Origin: Microbulbifer sp. TB1203
Lineage (GTDB): Bacteria; Pseudomonadota; Gammaproteobacteria; Pseudomonadales; Cellvibrionaceae
Length of the DNA: 64,000 nt
Direction: 5' to 3'
Assembly (NCBI RefSeq): GCF_030997045.1
Contig: NZ_CP116899.1
Location: forward strand, 4,798,001-4,862,000
Under the pieces are notes generated by a model. It ran no database searches, was not told the DNA's origin, and worked only from the letters and a program-made list of their open reading frames with translations. Below are positions 36,200 to 44,555 of the stretch, piece after piece. Each line of letters starts with the position of its first letter. Within the stretch, counting starts at the first letter, position 1. Made by a program: the position numbers and the translations under genes.

Positions 36200-37028
36200 G
36201 CGATTTTCCGTCTTCCAACTCACGCCACGCCACCTCGCGTCGGGAAGCACGTTCGGCGATCATCGTTGCCAGCGCGAACGGCACCATGCCCAGCGCGACG
36301 AGCTGTAGGGGTTCCGTTCCAGTAATGGCGAAGTATCCTCGCTCCTCATTGAGCAAGAGTTGCGCAACAGTCTGAAAAGCCGTGTGCAATCCAATCGACG
36401 CCCAAACTGAGCCTGTCACCACACGGACAAGGCCGAGCACGAACCCGATGGTGGTGAACAGCATCAGCCGCTCGAAGGGCAGCGTGTCCAGCCTGATCGC
36501 CCAAAGGATTGTTCCCCACAGGCCGAATAGCAGTGCTTGCCCTATGACGCCGAGGATCCGTGAGTGTCGTTCAGCGAGCGCCCGGTAGAGGTAGCCCCGA
36601 AACGCGAGTTCTTCGGGAAGGGCTTCGTAAAGAAACACCAGAACCACAAGCAGTGGCACGAAGGCCAGGATCTCCCCCAATGCAGCAACAGGGGTGATGG
36701 TTGTCCAGCCGAAACCGAGTACGACTGCGAGTCCCAGGACCAAGGGAGCGAGGAAACTCAACGCGCCGATGGCGAATGGCTTCGCCGCCGCGTTCAGCGA
36801 CAGCGGCAATCCCAGACCTGCCAGTGTGCCGCCGTCGAGCCATCGCCGCGCGGTCATCACCATGGGCACCGCCAGAAGAGTCGCGAGCAGCGCGCTCTGG
36901 ATGTGACCCGAGAGCGTGTACCCCTCGCCATACACCCAATAGCGCAAGGCGTGCAACGTCAACCAGATCGCCAGCATCGCTGTCCAGACCACGGCGACTC
37001 GGATATACGGCCTATTCATTCCTGGCAT
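36183..37028 (-). CDS. CPBP family intramembrane protease
   Basis: A 281-residue multi-pass membrane protein with the CPBP (Abi/CAAX-like) motif EALPEELAFRGYLYRAL, giving the paired glutamates and arginine of motif 1. It also has FGLWGTILW and SVWASIGLHTAFQ, which place a histidine at the expected last motif; the usual histidine in the middle motif is not obvious. Such proteins process prenylated or bacteriocin-like peptides or have unknown roles. A GTTAGGC-like sequence lies 45 bases upstream of its start, so it may once have been an integron cassette. Confidence 0.75.
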   Translation of the reverse strand: MPGMNRPYIRVAVVWTAMLAIWLTLHALRYWVYGEGYTLSGHIQSALLATLLAVPMVMTARRWLDGGTLAGLGLPLSLNAAAKPFAIGALSFLAPLVLGLAVVLGFGWTTITPVAALGEILAFVPLLVVLVFLYEALPEELAFRGYLYRALAERHSRILGVIGQALLFGLWGTILWAIRLDTLPFERLMLFTTIGFVLGLVRVVTGSVWASIGLHTAFQTVAQLLLNEERGYFAITGTEPLQLVALGMVPFALATMIAERASRREVAWRELEDGKSPTPQN

Positions 37029-37115
37029 GGATCTTTTGGTGCTCCGGAACTTTGAAAAGATAATCTTGAACCGCCTAACATCGCAATTACGCGCTTGTCG
37101 CGGGAATTCCTAGGG

Positions 37116-37265
37116 TCAGGAGAAAGCAGCGTCAGGGTCGACAAGGCCATTGACGCGATAGGGCAATCCGGCCTCTTCCAGTGCCCAACGTACACGTATG
37201 TCACGCACATAGCCCCGCGGCATCTCGGGAACCCAATCGAAGGTCGTGAGGATCAGGTCGGTCAT
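37116..37265 (-). pseudogene. Truncated glutathione S-transferase N-terminal fragment
   Basis: A 49-codon frame with a strong ribosome site (AGGAGG) begins MTDLILTTFDWVPEMPRG and continues as a GST-type thioredoxin-fold N-terminus (YVRDIRVRWALEEAGLPYRV). After about residue 38 the similarity stops and TGA follows at 37116-37118. A full GST has about 200 residues, so this is a remnant cut by recombination. It abuts the distal end of the integron array. Confidence 0.65.
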
Positions 37266-37285
37266 TCAGAGCCTCCTTTCATTTG

Positions 37286-37681
37286 TTAATGACCATCTTC
37301 CATTACCTTTATTTGCATTATTTCGTCTTCAGTTAATGTCTTATAGCCTCTTGGAAAAGGCCAGCCATACCCCCAACGAAACCTGGTGGGAAGATATGGA
37401 GTGCCACCGACTCTAACACCAGCGAGCATAAGAAGAGCAATCTCTGGCTCTCCTACAGCAGATACGCAAGCTTCTAACGCCTTATCTGCAGCCAGGCGAT
37501 CTTGGTATGTGCCGCCTTTCCAGTAAGCATAGTCATGAACAACACAGCACGACAGCCATAATTCATTGTGTTCAAGGCTACCATTTGGAAAAGAGCTACA
37601 CCCGTCAGATTCGAATGGCCGGATTTCATTGGCCAGAGAGCTTAACGGGAAAAATACTAATGAAAACAGAAGATTTCTCAT
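37286..37681 (-). CDS. Exported phospholipase A2-like protein (cassette gene)
   Basis: A 131-residue protein with a signal peptide (cleaved near SSLA) and the segment SDGCSSFPNG...LWLSCCVVHDYAYWKGGTYQDRLAADKALEACV. The CCxxHDYAY motif with a later aspartate resembles the calcium-binding loop and catalytic His-Asp pair of phospholipase A2. Enzyme activity is inference. It is the most distal recognisable cassette; its stop codon lies in a GTTAATG core-like sequence at 37285-37291, but the rest of that attC is gone. Confidence 0.68.
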   Translation of the reverse strand: MRNLLFSLVFFPLSSLANEIRPFESDGCSSFPNGSLEHNELWLSCCVVHDYAYWKGGTYQDRLAADKALEACVSAVGEPEIALLMLAGVRVGGTPYLPTRFRWGYGWPFPRGYKTLTEDEIMQIKVMEDGH

Positions 37682-37694
37682 GACTGTAAGTAAT

Positions 37695-37840
37695 TATCAA
37701 CGCCCGCATTTGCGGCTATTATTTGACCTGTAACACCGCAATCAGACACGGCTTGATTTGGGTGCTTTTTGCACGAAAAAAAAGGAAGCGCAGCGACCGT
37801 GTAGAAAATATGACGTGGCTGCGTTGCCTTGTAAACAAAC
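37695..37840. other. attC-like site, degenerate
   Basis: CAACGCCCGCATTTGCGGC at the left end matches the start of the good site at 46251-46322. GGAAGCGCAGCGACCGTGT and GCCTTGTAAAC lie to the right. The right core reads GTAAACA instead of GTTRRRY, so the site may be weak or decayed. Confidence 0.5.
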
Positions 37841-37845
37841 AGAGA

Positions 37846-37992
37846 TCAGCCGATACCTTGGAGACTGGCACCACACCAAAAGCAGTTTGGTCGGGATCTC
37901 TTTATCTGATGGCCGCAATCCGGACAGCTTTTCCCCGCTGATGGATCAAACTTTCCATCCAGCTTTCCATCACGCAGGTCAATTTCAATCAT
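37846..37992 (-). CDS. Zinc-ribbon micro-protein (48 aa, cassette gene)
   Basis: A short frame starting MIEIDLRDGKLDGKFDPSAG continues into KSCPDCGHQIKRSRPNCFWCG, a four-cysteine zinc ribbon, and ends at TGA 37846-37848. Its ATG overlaps the stop of the upstream membrane gene (ATGA, 37989-37992), so the two are translationally coupled. The cysteine spacing (CxxC, 11 residues, CxxC) and coupling make it convincing despite its size. Function unknown. Confidence 0.7.
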   Translation of the reverse strand: MIEIDLRDGKLDGKFDPSAGKSCPDCGHQIKRSRPNCFWCGASLQGIG

Positions 37993-38174
37993 TTTTCTTT
38001 TGGCTTTTCTAAAACTGCCAACAGAAAGGTTGCTATTGGACCAATAAATAGAGAAATTATAAACCAGAGTAGTCCGCTTCTATTTTTGCCTTGCGCAAGC
38101 ACACAGTTAATGAGTGCCAGTGTTCCCCAGCCAACAAAATATTGGCCGCCAACCTGTATTAAGTTATCTTCCAT
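37989..38174 (-). CDS. Small two-helix membrane protein (cassette gene)
   Basis: A 61-residue protein with two hydrophobic segments (FVGWGTLALINCVLAQ and GLLWFIISLFIGPIATFLLAV) joined by GKNRSG. It resembles the short membrane proteins often found in integron cassettes. It heads a two-gene cassette with the zinc-ribbon protein, sharing a four-base overlap. Function unknown. Confidence 0.65.
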   Translation of the reverse strand: MEDNLIQVGGQYFVGWGTLALINCVLAQGKNRSGLLWFIISLFIGPIATFLLAVLEKPKEK

Positions 38175-38272
38175 ATGGTCACCTTTAAATTAAGTCAGAC
38201 ATTAACAATAAGAATGCAAAGTTCTCTTTTTGTTTTCCAGCGAATATGTCGGATTCAACTGCCTAGCTAACG

Positions 38273-38325
38273 AGGCTGTAGAAAACTCCAGTCTTTCATT
38301 CTGGTTATATTTCGCCAAAAAACGC
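38273..38325. mobile_element. Possible remnant of a third IS1182-family element end
   Basis: AACG at 38269-38272 is followed by AGGCTGTAGAAAACT, nearly the left terminus of the IS at 38787, and about 30 bases later CCAAAAAACGC echoes its right-end region. The rest is missing. It replaces the left half of the attC that ends the 38411-38761 cassette. Confidence 0.45.
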
Positions 38326-38353
38326 GCTCCTACGTGAATTCTGCCCTGTTTTG

Positions 38354-38407
38354 ACAGCGTTGGGCGCCCCGCGGAGGCCCGGAGCAAACTGCCTGCGTTT
38401 GTTATGC
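38354..38407. other. attC site, right half
   Basis: ACAGCGTTGGGCGCCCCGCGG ... GTTATGC at 38401-38407, matching the right half of the sites at 51377 and 52237. The left half appears to be lost to the IS remnant. Confidence 0.6.
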
Positions 38408-38410
38408 GGT

Positions 38411-38761
38411 TTAGTTGAATACAATTATTTCACCTTGTTTGGGTGCGTAGCTTGCGGCCTCTGGCCCAATAAAATCGCCATCTTTCAATGAGACTGAGAC
38501 AGCTGCACCGTTATCAAACTTCAGGTGTATTTCATCGTCGTTTGAAAAAGCATCAATTATCATCGAGCCGATAAGTGCATTAAGGCTAGGCGCGCCCACA
38601 ACAGTATGAGAATTCTCAATAACAAACCAACCCTTATCAAAGGCTAGAGATTGGCCTTTGATGTTCAAAACCTGACCACTATCGTCAGCATCCACATATG
38701 CGGCGTCACTCTCGGTGATACTCTCCAATACTGCGCCTATGATTTCTGTGAATTTATACAT
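38411..38761 (-). CDS. Cassette protein of unknown function
   Basis: A 116-residue soluble acidic protein (MYKFTEIIGAVLESITESDAAY...). The middle, LIGSMIIDAFSNDDEIHLKFDNGAAVSVSLKDGDF, looks like a small beta-rich domain similar in style to immunity proteins, but no family is recognised. It has its own attC half site on the left and the IS copy just upstream on the right. Coding character and stop placement next to the attC core support it. Confidence 0.6.
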   Translation of the reverse strand: MYKFTEIIGAVLESITESDAAYVDADDSGQVLNIKGQSLAFDKGWFVIENSHTVVGAPSLNALIGSMIIDAFSNDDEIHLKFDNGAAVSVSLKDGDFIGPEAASYAPKQGEIIVFN

Positions 38762-38786
38762 TTCTGATTAGCTCTTTGGCATAACG

Positions 38787-40552
38787 AGGCTGTAGAAAAA
38801 CTATTTCGGAGAATCAGCTCTTCCAGCCATATTTTGATTGATCATTGAACCCGATTAAAACACAGTCCTTTCACATAGTCATCCAATCTGCGCAGCCAAT
38901 AGAGAGGCTTCGTCAAGAGCCTTCTGGCTCAGTGAATCGCTCCATAATTCATCAGCTTTTCAATGTTATGCACCAAACAGAACATCCGCCATTGCCCCTG
39001 GACCTTGTCCAGGCCGCGTAACGTGAATCGATTTAGGCCCTTGTTGGTGCCTGTATTGCCAAATACCGGCTCCACCACGGACATTCGGTGCCCGTAGATC
39101 AACTTTCCTTCCTGGCTGTCGATGCGTCGCTTCATCCAATCTGTCGCGGTGTGGCCATTGGTCACTGTAATCGAGACCTGGCGACCGTGCCCCTCCCTTG
39201 TGTCGGCGGCACTTGGATTGCGCATACACTGGTCTTTCAGTTGGCAGCTGCGACAGTCGGTCAGGTTACCTTCAAAGACCAGCTTTCTTTTACCTTTGAC
39301 AGGTCGAGATTCACCAACGAACCAAAGAGACTTTCCGGCCGGACAGATACAGATCTTGTTCTTGGCATCGATTTGAAATTCGCTGGCCGGGATGATCTTC
39401 TTCTGGCCTTTGGCATTGTACTGATTCCGCTTACCATACTTCTTTTTCTGCTTAGAGAAAGCTTTGTCTCTGGATCGGAACTTATTGTCAGGGATGTAGG
39501 CGTTGATGTTCTCTTTGCGGAGATAATCATTATTCTCCTCACTGGAGAACCCGGTATCTGCGGTTATGATTACCTGACTTTTGAGGATATCGTCATGGAT
39601 TCCGGTATCACGATACCGCTTTCTGATACCGTCCAGAATCGACTTCAACGTATGCTGTTCCTGGCCGGAGCCAAAGGCCTGGGCTTCGACAATGATCTGG
39701 TGTTCCTTATCGACGGCGGCGATACCGTTGTAGCCCTGTATTGTGCCTTTGCTGGTGGTCATTTTGGCGGATTCGTTATCGGTGATGTTGCTCTTTACTT
39801 CTTTCTGGTTCTTTCCTTGCCCCTTCCTTGGGGTTGCCGTCTTTAGGAACTGATCAATCTTGTCGAAGTGCTTTTGGAGGGTTTCAGTGGCCTGGGCGAG
39901 CTGCTTCTTTCGGTCTCGCTCTTTGGGCTTTCGCCCGTCGAGCCGTTTGTGCTCTTCGATGCAATGCCGGATCTTCTTCTGGATTTTGTCTCGCTTCTGT
40001 TCCAGTTCTTTGAAAGTGCCGGAATGCTCTTTGGAGGCGTCTGAGGGCATCTTGCAGCCGTCAATGGCAAAGAGTTCATTGCCCAGTAGGCCCTGCTGGT
40101 CGCAGACAAGCAGTACCTGCTCGAAGACAGACTCAATGGCGTCGGGGTAGCCGCTGACAAAGCTCGCGATACTGGTGAAGTGGGGGACGGTGTCGCAGGA
40201 AAGGGCTTTGAAGATGATGTTGTTTTCACATTGCCATTGGATCTCGCGGCTGGAGGTGATGCCTTTGGCGTAAGCAAACAGGATGATCTTGAGCAGAATC
40301 GCTGGATCGTAAGCGGCTCTGCCGCCCTGATCATTGCTGTATTTGTCGTAGAAGGGGGAGAGGTCTATACGCCCGTCGATCAAACGGTGGAGAGTGAACT
40401 CGAAAGTGCCAGGCTGGAGTTGGTCTTCGAAGTTAATGACGACCATGGCGTCCTGGCTGTAGCTGTATTTTCTGAAATTTGGCATATCCCCTCCCTTTGA
40501 GGGTCAAATTTTACCAAAAAACGCTGGGTTTTAAGAGTTTTTCTACAGCCTG
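38787..40552. mobile_element. IS1182-family insertion sequence, copy A
   Basis: 1,766 bp element with ends AGGCTGTAGAAAAACT and AGTTTTTCTACAGCCTG and one transposase gene. AACG flanks both ends (38783-38786 and 40553-40556), a likely four-base target duplication. The right-hand AACG is the start of the attC that ends the lipoprotein cassette, so the element sits at an attC core. Copy B at 49611-51376 has the same length and the same flank. Confidence 0.88.
38929..40485 (-). CDS. IS1182-family transposase, copy A
   Basis: A complete 518-residue DDE transposase. The N-terminal DUF772-type region (DGRIDLSPFYDKYSNDQGGRAAYDPAILLKIILFAYAKGITSSREIQWQCE) is followed by FAIDGCKMPSDASKEHSGTF (first catalytic aspartate), a coiled central segment, IITADTGFSSEENNDYLRK (second aspartate) and GHRMSVVEPVFGNTGTNKGL (glutamate). 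A cysteine cluster, CICPAGKSLWF...CRSCQLKDQCM, is typical of the family. No stop or frameshift. Differs from copy B by a few residues. Confidence 0.93.
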   Translation of the reverse strand: MPNFRKYSYSQDAMVVINFEDQLQPGTFEFTLHRLIDGRIDLSPFYDKYSNDQGGRAAYDPAILLKIILFAYAKGITSSREIQWQCENNIIFKALSCDTVPHFTSIASFVSGYPDAIESVFEQVLLVCDQQGLLGNELFAIDGCKMPSDASKEHSGTFKELEQKRDKIQKKIRHCIEEHKRLDGRKPKERDRKKQLAQATETLQKHFDKIDQFLKTATPRKGQGKNQKEVKSNITDNESAKMTTSKGTIQGYNGIAAVDKEHQIIVEAQAFGSGQEQHTLKSILDGIRKRYRDTGIHDDILKSQVIITADTGFSSEENNDYLRKENINAYIPDNKFRSRDKAFSKQKKKYGKRNQYNAKGQKKIIPASEFQIDAKNKICICPAGKSLWFVGESRPVKGKRKLVFEGNLTDCRSCQLKDQCMRNPSAADTREGHGRQVSITVTNGHTATDWMKRRIDSQEGKLIYGHRMSVVEPVFGNTGTNKGLNRFTLRGLDKVQGQWRMFCLVHNIEKLMNYGAIH

Positions 40553-40658
40553 AACGTTGCTAGCTGGGGCGGCCTACGCTGTTTATGCGCGCAGCCATAG
40601 CGTAGGCCGTCCCGCGGAGGCGCGTAGCGCCGGAGCGTACAGCCTAGCCTTGTTATGC
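40553..40658. other. attC site (lipoprotein cassette)
   Basis: Begins AACGTTGC at the IS boundary and ends GTTATGC (40652-40658), with internal arms GGCCTACGCTGTTTATGCG and CATAGCGTAGGCC. The left core has been taken by the IS insertion. Confidence 0.8.
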
Positions 40659-41012
40659 TGACTTAGCCCACCCACGTGAGTCCATGCAGTTCAGGTACAT
40701 GGTATTCTTCATTTCTTGATGTTTAAAAACAAGCTCCTGTTCATTTGACTCGGCTTTTCGCCTAATCGCTAGATTCTGTAATTCACTAGGGGATTTACCC
40801 TTTGGATCATCTAATATTGGCCGTCCTGCTCCAGTTGGACCACCTATAGAGTTTCCAAAAATGGAATTGACAGCTGCTATGCAACCTTTTCTATCACTAT
40901 CGAAATCCGAAATAGGCTTTTCCATCCCAGTTTTTGGGCGCAAGTCAAAGCCTGGGTTGTATCCGGCACATCCGACCACAATACAAGTAAAGGACAATAG
41001 ATATTTTTTCAT
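40653..41012 (-). CDS. Cassette lipoprotein, unknown function
   Basis: A 119-residue protein with a lipoprotein signal (MKKYLLSFTCIVVGCAGYNPG, lipobox VVGC) and a soluble domain with two more cysteines (DRKGCIAAVNSIFGNS, MYLNCMDSRGWAKSA). The C-terminal CMxxRGW motif is common in small lipoproteins of gammaproteobacteria. The start at 41012 is chosen because the upstream frame is attC sequence. The stop lies in the core of its attC. Confidence 0.7.
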   Translation of the reverse strand: MKKYLLSFTCIVVGCAGYNPGFDLRPKTGMEKPISDFDSDRKGCIAAVNSIFGNSIGGPTGAGRPILDDPKGKSPSELQNLAIRRKAESNEQELVFKHQEMKNTMYLNCMDSRGWAKSA

Positions 41013-41022
41013 TAATTTCCTT

Positions 41023-41100
41023 GAATAACGCCGCGCACACCGGCGCGAGCTTGCGAGCGTCCGACAGCCGAAGGCTGTGTAGTGCTGCGCATGGTTAGTG
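41023..41100. other. attC site (membrane protein cassette)
   Basis: GAATAAC (41023-41029) to GTTAGTG (41094-41100), 78 bp, with inner arms CCGGCGCGAGC and GACAGCCGAAGGCTG. Confidence 0.8.
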
Positions 41101-41454
41101 TGTGCTGGCGCAACGTCCAACATACTTGTAAGTTTTAAATAGCAAAAAACCTACGATAGCTACTGTAACCGAAACATACAATGCCGGAGCACCAGTAACC
41201 CAGAGCTGCATAGGTACAATCAGTAAAACTAGAGCGAAAGCCCAAACACCGACAGCTCTTTGGGCCCAACCCTTTCCTGCAAACAACGAAAAAGCCGCCG
41301 TTGCTGCGCAAATGACATATGCAAATACGCAAGCGGCAAGCGCCTTTGCCTGCCACTGTTCATCTCTAAGCATAATTAATGCGTTTCCAATACCGCTCAG
41401 GGTAGATATCACCAAGCAGCTGGCTAGGAAGTTGGTCCATCCTGTTTTTTTCAT
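41095..41454 (-). CDS. Cassette membrane protein, four helices
   Basis: A 119-residue protein with four hydrophobic segments (FLASCLVISTLSGIGNALIML, ALAACVFAYVICAATAAFSLF, VGVWAFALVLLIVPMQLWV, ALYVSVTVAIVGFLLFK). No family recognised. The start is taken at MKKTGW (41454) rather than the MIKA at 41466, which lies in the next attC core. Its stop overlaps the core of its own attC. Confidence 0.65.
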   Translation of the reverse strand: MKKTGWTNFLASCLVISTLSGIGNALIMLRDEQWQAKALAACVFAYVICAATAAFSLFAGKGWAQRAVGVWAFALVLLIVPMQLWVTGAPALYVSVTVAIVGFLLFKTYKYVGRCASTH

Positions 41455-41465
41455 GGCTTTAATCA

Positions 41466-41559
41466 CACTAACGCCGCTAGCAACCGCGAACGGAGCATCG
41501 CGTAGTGAGTCGAGGCAGCGCGTTTTTTGCGCTGCCGGTGTTGGCTAGCCTTGTTAGGC
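41466..41559. other. attC site (DUF4259 cassette)
   Basis: CACTAAC (41466-41472) to GTTAGGC (41553-41559), 94 bp, with paired arms GCCGCTAGCAACC and GGTGTTGGCTAGC. Confidence 0.85.
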
Positions 41560-41569
41560 ACTTTTAAGA

Positions 41570-42058
41570 TTACTTTTTTATCTGCATTTTTAAGACAGGT
41601 TTACCATCTTCGTTTAATTTTAACCATCCCGATTCAATACCACTTTTGATGTACTCCGTGCGTATTTTTAATTCGTTTACTGCAGCCCTCCAGGGCATAT
41701 CTCCCTTTTCTTTCCATAACTGTTTAAGTTCAGATTTTGAATGTTCGGTAGCAAAGAATAAAGCAAAGTTGACTTTTTGCTTTAGCCGTAATTGATCCTT
41801 TGGCTGATACTTCTTTATCCACTTTGCGAGTTTCCTTGGCATGTCTGCTGCAGATCTGTTTTCTAAAGCGGCTACCACCTCAGCCCCTACAATTACAGAA
41901 CTACACAAATCAACACTAATTGTGTCGTCATTTTCATATGCATCTAGGCATTCTTTGACCCAGACTTCTATTAACCTGTAGCCATCACATTCTAAAAGAT
42001 ATTCAACAGCATCAGCCGCTGCATCATTTTCAAAACTTCCAGGATTCCAGGTGCCCAT
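41570..42058 (-). CDS. DUF4259 family protein (cassette gene)
   Basis: A 162-residue protein starting MGTWNPGSFENDAAADAVEYLLECDGY, the hallmark opening of DUF4259 proteins (GxWGxGxFxNDxAxD), with the helical middle LCSSVIVGAEVVAALENRS. Such genes are common beside polymorphic-toxin immunity genes and in mobile DNA, but no function is proven. Bounded by attC sites on both sides. Confidence 0.78.
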   Translation of the reverse strand: MGTWNPGSFENDAAADAVEYLLECDGYRLIEVWVKECLDAYENDDTISVDLCSSVIVGAEVVAALENRSAADMPRKLAKWIKKYQPKDQLRLKQKVNFALFFATEHSKSELKQLWKEKGDMPWRAAVNELKIRTEYIKSGIESGWLKLNEDGKPVLKMQIKK

Positions 42059-42066
42059 ATCGATAT

Positions 42067-42173
42067 GCCTAACGCCCGGCTATGGCGCCGGAGTGCAGTT
42101 GGATTTTTTTTGTGGTACCCACCACAAAAAAAGGCCGACGGAACGGAGGTCGCACATGAGCCGCTTGTTATAC
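42067..42173. other. attC site (42174-42800 cassette)
   Basis: GCCTAAC (42067-42073) to GTTATAC (42167-42173), 107 bp. The left core is a perfect RYYYAAC sequence. Inner arms TTTTTTTTGTGGTACCC and ACCACAAAAAAA pair. Confidence 0.88.
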
Positions 42174-42800
42174 CTATGTGGTTAGTTGGTGATGTAAAAA
42201 TGCATCCCACACTTTTCCGCTTTCTGCTGCGCTTAGGTAGGTATTTAGGACATCATCTCCAAATGAATCACCTATACTTCTTTGAATATAAGAAAGCAAA
42301 TTGGCATCCTTGGCAGTGGCATTGTCAACCTCTTTCACGATGTCAATCGCGACCTTAAACTCACGATTTATTTTTTGCTCATTACCTAGGACCTTATTTT
42401 TAAAATCATAAGGGAACTCACCAAATCGGTAATTTAGCCATTCCCTCTCTTCTTGTAACTCGTTCATCAGATCAAAAAAAGACTGATTTAAAATTCCTTT
42501 AGAGCAGTAGTATGTTTCGATCAACCCTTTCAGAGTGGAATGCCTGATGCGCTCAAGCTTTTTCGTGTCAATTAGAGGATTCAGCCAACACAGCACCATG
42601 GACATATGAAATAGGGAATAGTAGTGCCCAATTGGCGGCAGCAAAACACCGCTAGTACTCTTTAGCGCACTGCTGGCACCGACACGAAATGAAAATGCAG
42701 CAGCAAAGTGCAACGCCATTTTTCGCGCTCTCTCAGATTGCTCAGAACTGTCCATTGTCCTGTAGCTTCGAATGAATGCGTCGCGATGTTTTTGTTCCAT
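42174..42800 (-). CDS. Cassette protein of unknown function (208 aa)
   Basis: A largely helical protein beginning MEQKHRDAFIRSYRTMDSSEQSERARKMALHFAAAFSFRVG. A hydrophobic stretch (GHYYSLFHMSMVLCWLNPL) lies in the middle and a charged C-terminal half follows. The helical pattern recalls HEPN-type proteins, but the RxxxxH motif is not clear, so I leave it unnamed. Its start lies 22 bases from the 3' end of intron copy 1, which therefore sits between this gene and the preceding cassette. Confidence 0.65.
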   Translation of the reverse strand: MEQKHRDAFIRSYRTMDSSEQSERARKMALHFAAAFSFRVGASSALKSTSGVLLPPIGHYYSLFHMSMVLCWLNPLIDTKKLERIRHSTLKGLIETYYCSKGILNQSFFDLMNELQEEREWLNYRFGEFPYDFKNKVLGNEQKINREFKVAIDIVKEVDNATAKDANLLSYIQRSIGDSFGDDVLNTYLSAAESGKVWDAFLHHQLTT

Positions 42801-42860
42801 GGTTCATACTTTCTCTTAGGTACCTGGTAGCTAAGGGCCTTGCGGCCCTTCGCCCCATAA

Positions 42861-42894
42861 GAACTGTACGTGATAGTTTCCCATCATACAGCTC
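42861..42894 (-). ncRNA. Domain V of group II intron copy 1
   Basis: The 34 bases starting GAGCTGTATGATGGGAAAC and ending GTACAGTTC fold as a domain V hairpin with GAAA loop and the AGC near its base. Identical to 47369-47402. This is the catalytic heart of a group II ribozyme. Confidence 0.85.
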
Positions 42895-42951
42895 AAGCCC
42901 TTTGAAGGCCGCACAAGCGACCCACCTATTCATATCCAATATGGCCTCCAT

Positions 42952-44555
42952 TTAGGCGGCCAGTTTCTCATACGACGAGCTGTTCAGGAACCTTCGATCC
43001 CGTCGTGCATTCACCCGCTGCTTCTTGGCTCTCGCTTCAAAGTAATCGCTGTCCTCCAGATCATATGGATTGGCATCACTGCGTATCTTGCTGTGATACC
43101 GAATCGGCAGGTCACTGGCCTTGAACAACCGTATGAGTTTTGGACCCGACGTTGTCGGATAGTAGCACCCGTACTCAATACGACCTTTGAAGCGCTCACG
43201 GTAGCGTTTCTGATCCATGCCCACGTCTTAGATCGGTGTTCCCTTTGAAGCCACTTTTTCACCAGTGGATAGATCTTGTCGTCGACGTAACTCAGGCGTT
43301 CTTTTGCTACCACGTGTCGATACGCATAGGCCCAGCCTCTGATCACAGCGTTGAGTTTTGCCAGTAGGGCGTGAAACGGAATGCCGCGATATTGCTTCAG
43401 CACGCCTCGCACCTTCATAAGCAACTCTCGGGTTTTACCGTCTTGAGGCTGGATCAGCAAGGTTTTTCGGTACTTTTTAAAATGAAAGCCCAGAAAGTTG
43501 AAGCCTTGCTCAATATGACTGATGCGCGTTTTCTCTTCTGAGAGCTGTAATCCGCGCTCTGCCAGGAAACGTTCAACCTTTGGCCGAACCTCTTCCTCCA
43601 GAGCAGCTGGACTCTTCCCTGTAATAATGAAGTCGTCTGCATATCGAATGACGTGCAGTTTACTGCGCCCGCGACTGCGCGAGGCAGGAACGACCAACTC
43701 TTCCAAACCGTCTAGTGCCATATTGCACAGGATCGGCGATATAATGCCACCTTGCGGGGTGCCGTCTTCCGTTTCGTAGCGTGCTTCCTTGTCCATATAC
43801 CCCGCTTTAAGCCATTGCCTTAACACCCGCTTGGGCAGCGGGATATGCGTCAACAACCATTCATGACTGATGCGATCAAAGCAGGCTTTGATATCAGCTT
43901 CCAGAACCCATTGTGCTGCGGTCCTTTGGGCCAGAACAATAAAACCTTGCTTGCAGGCATCGTGCAGGCTGCGCTTCTCTCGAAATCCGTAGGAATGTTT
44001 ATCTCCCGTGGTTTCCGCAATCGGCTTAAGCCCCAGCGCATAGAGCGCTTGCATTGCCCGGTCGTGAAGGGTAGGTATTCCTAAAGGGCGGCGTTTGCCG
44101 TTCTTTTTCGGAATATAGATCCTGCGCAGCGGTTGCGCTCGATAACCGGCTGTCCTTAGTTTTTGCGCCGCACGCCAGTATTGACCCGGTGACGTCCAGA
44201 GCACCCCGTCAACACCCGCTGTGCGGCTTCCTTTATTGGATATGACCCGTTTAACAGCCAATACTTTCGCTGCAAACGAGCGCGATAACAGGTGTTGCAG
44301 AGCGCGAGCTCTACCCCACCGCTGTTCGCGTATAGATTTTGCGATACGCACTTGCAGTCGATAAACGTGCTTTTCCACTTCCGGCCAGTCAATCGCCAGC
44401 CATCGTTGGGCATCGCTTGAAGGTGCACCAGCTTTTTCAGCCATCATTTGCCTTCCTTCATAAAATCCATTCTGCAAATTCTCTCGCAACAAAGCACCGA
44501 GGGGACGTCTGCTCACTTTCGTGCCGGACAAATCTTGAATCCGTATATTCTCCAT
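42952..44555 (-). pseudogene. ltrA: Group II intron reverse transcriptase/maturase, copy 1, frameshifted
   Basis: Identical in sense to the intact protein at 47460-49064 down to about residue 445. One T is missing from a run of four at 43207-43210, so the frame changes after KTWAWIR and stops at 43011 with an unrelated tail. The reverse transcriptase core with YADD is intact; the C-terminal region (KRYRERFKGRIEYGCYYPTTSG...) is lost. The remaining protein might keep some maturase function. Confidence 0.88.

Noticed and set aside
37723..37941. 72-codon plus-strand frame
   Set aside because: Overlaps the attC-like site and is antisense to the better-supported zinc-ribbon gene.
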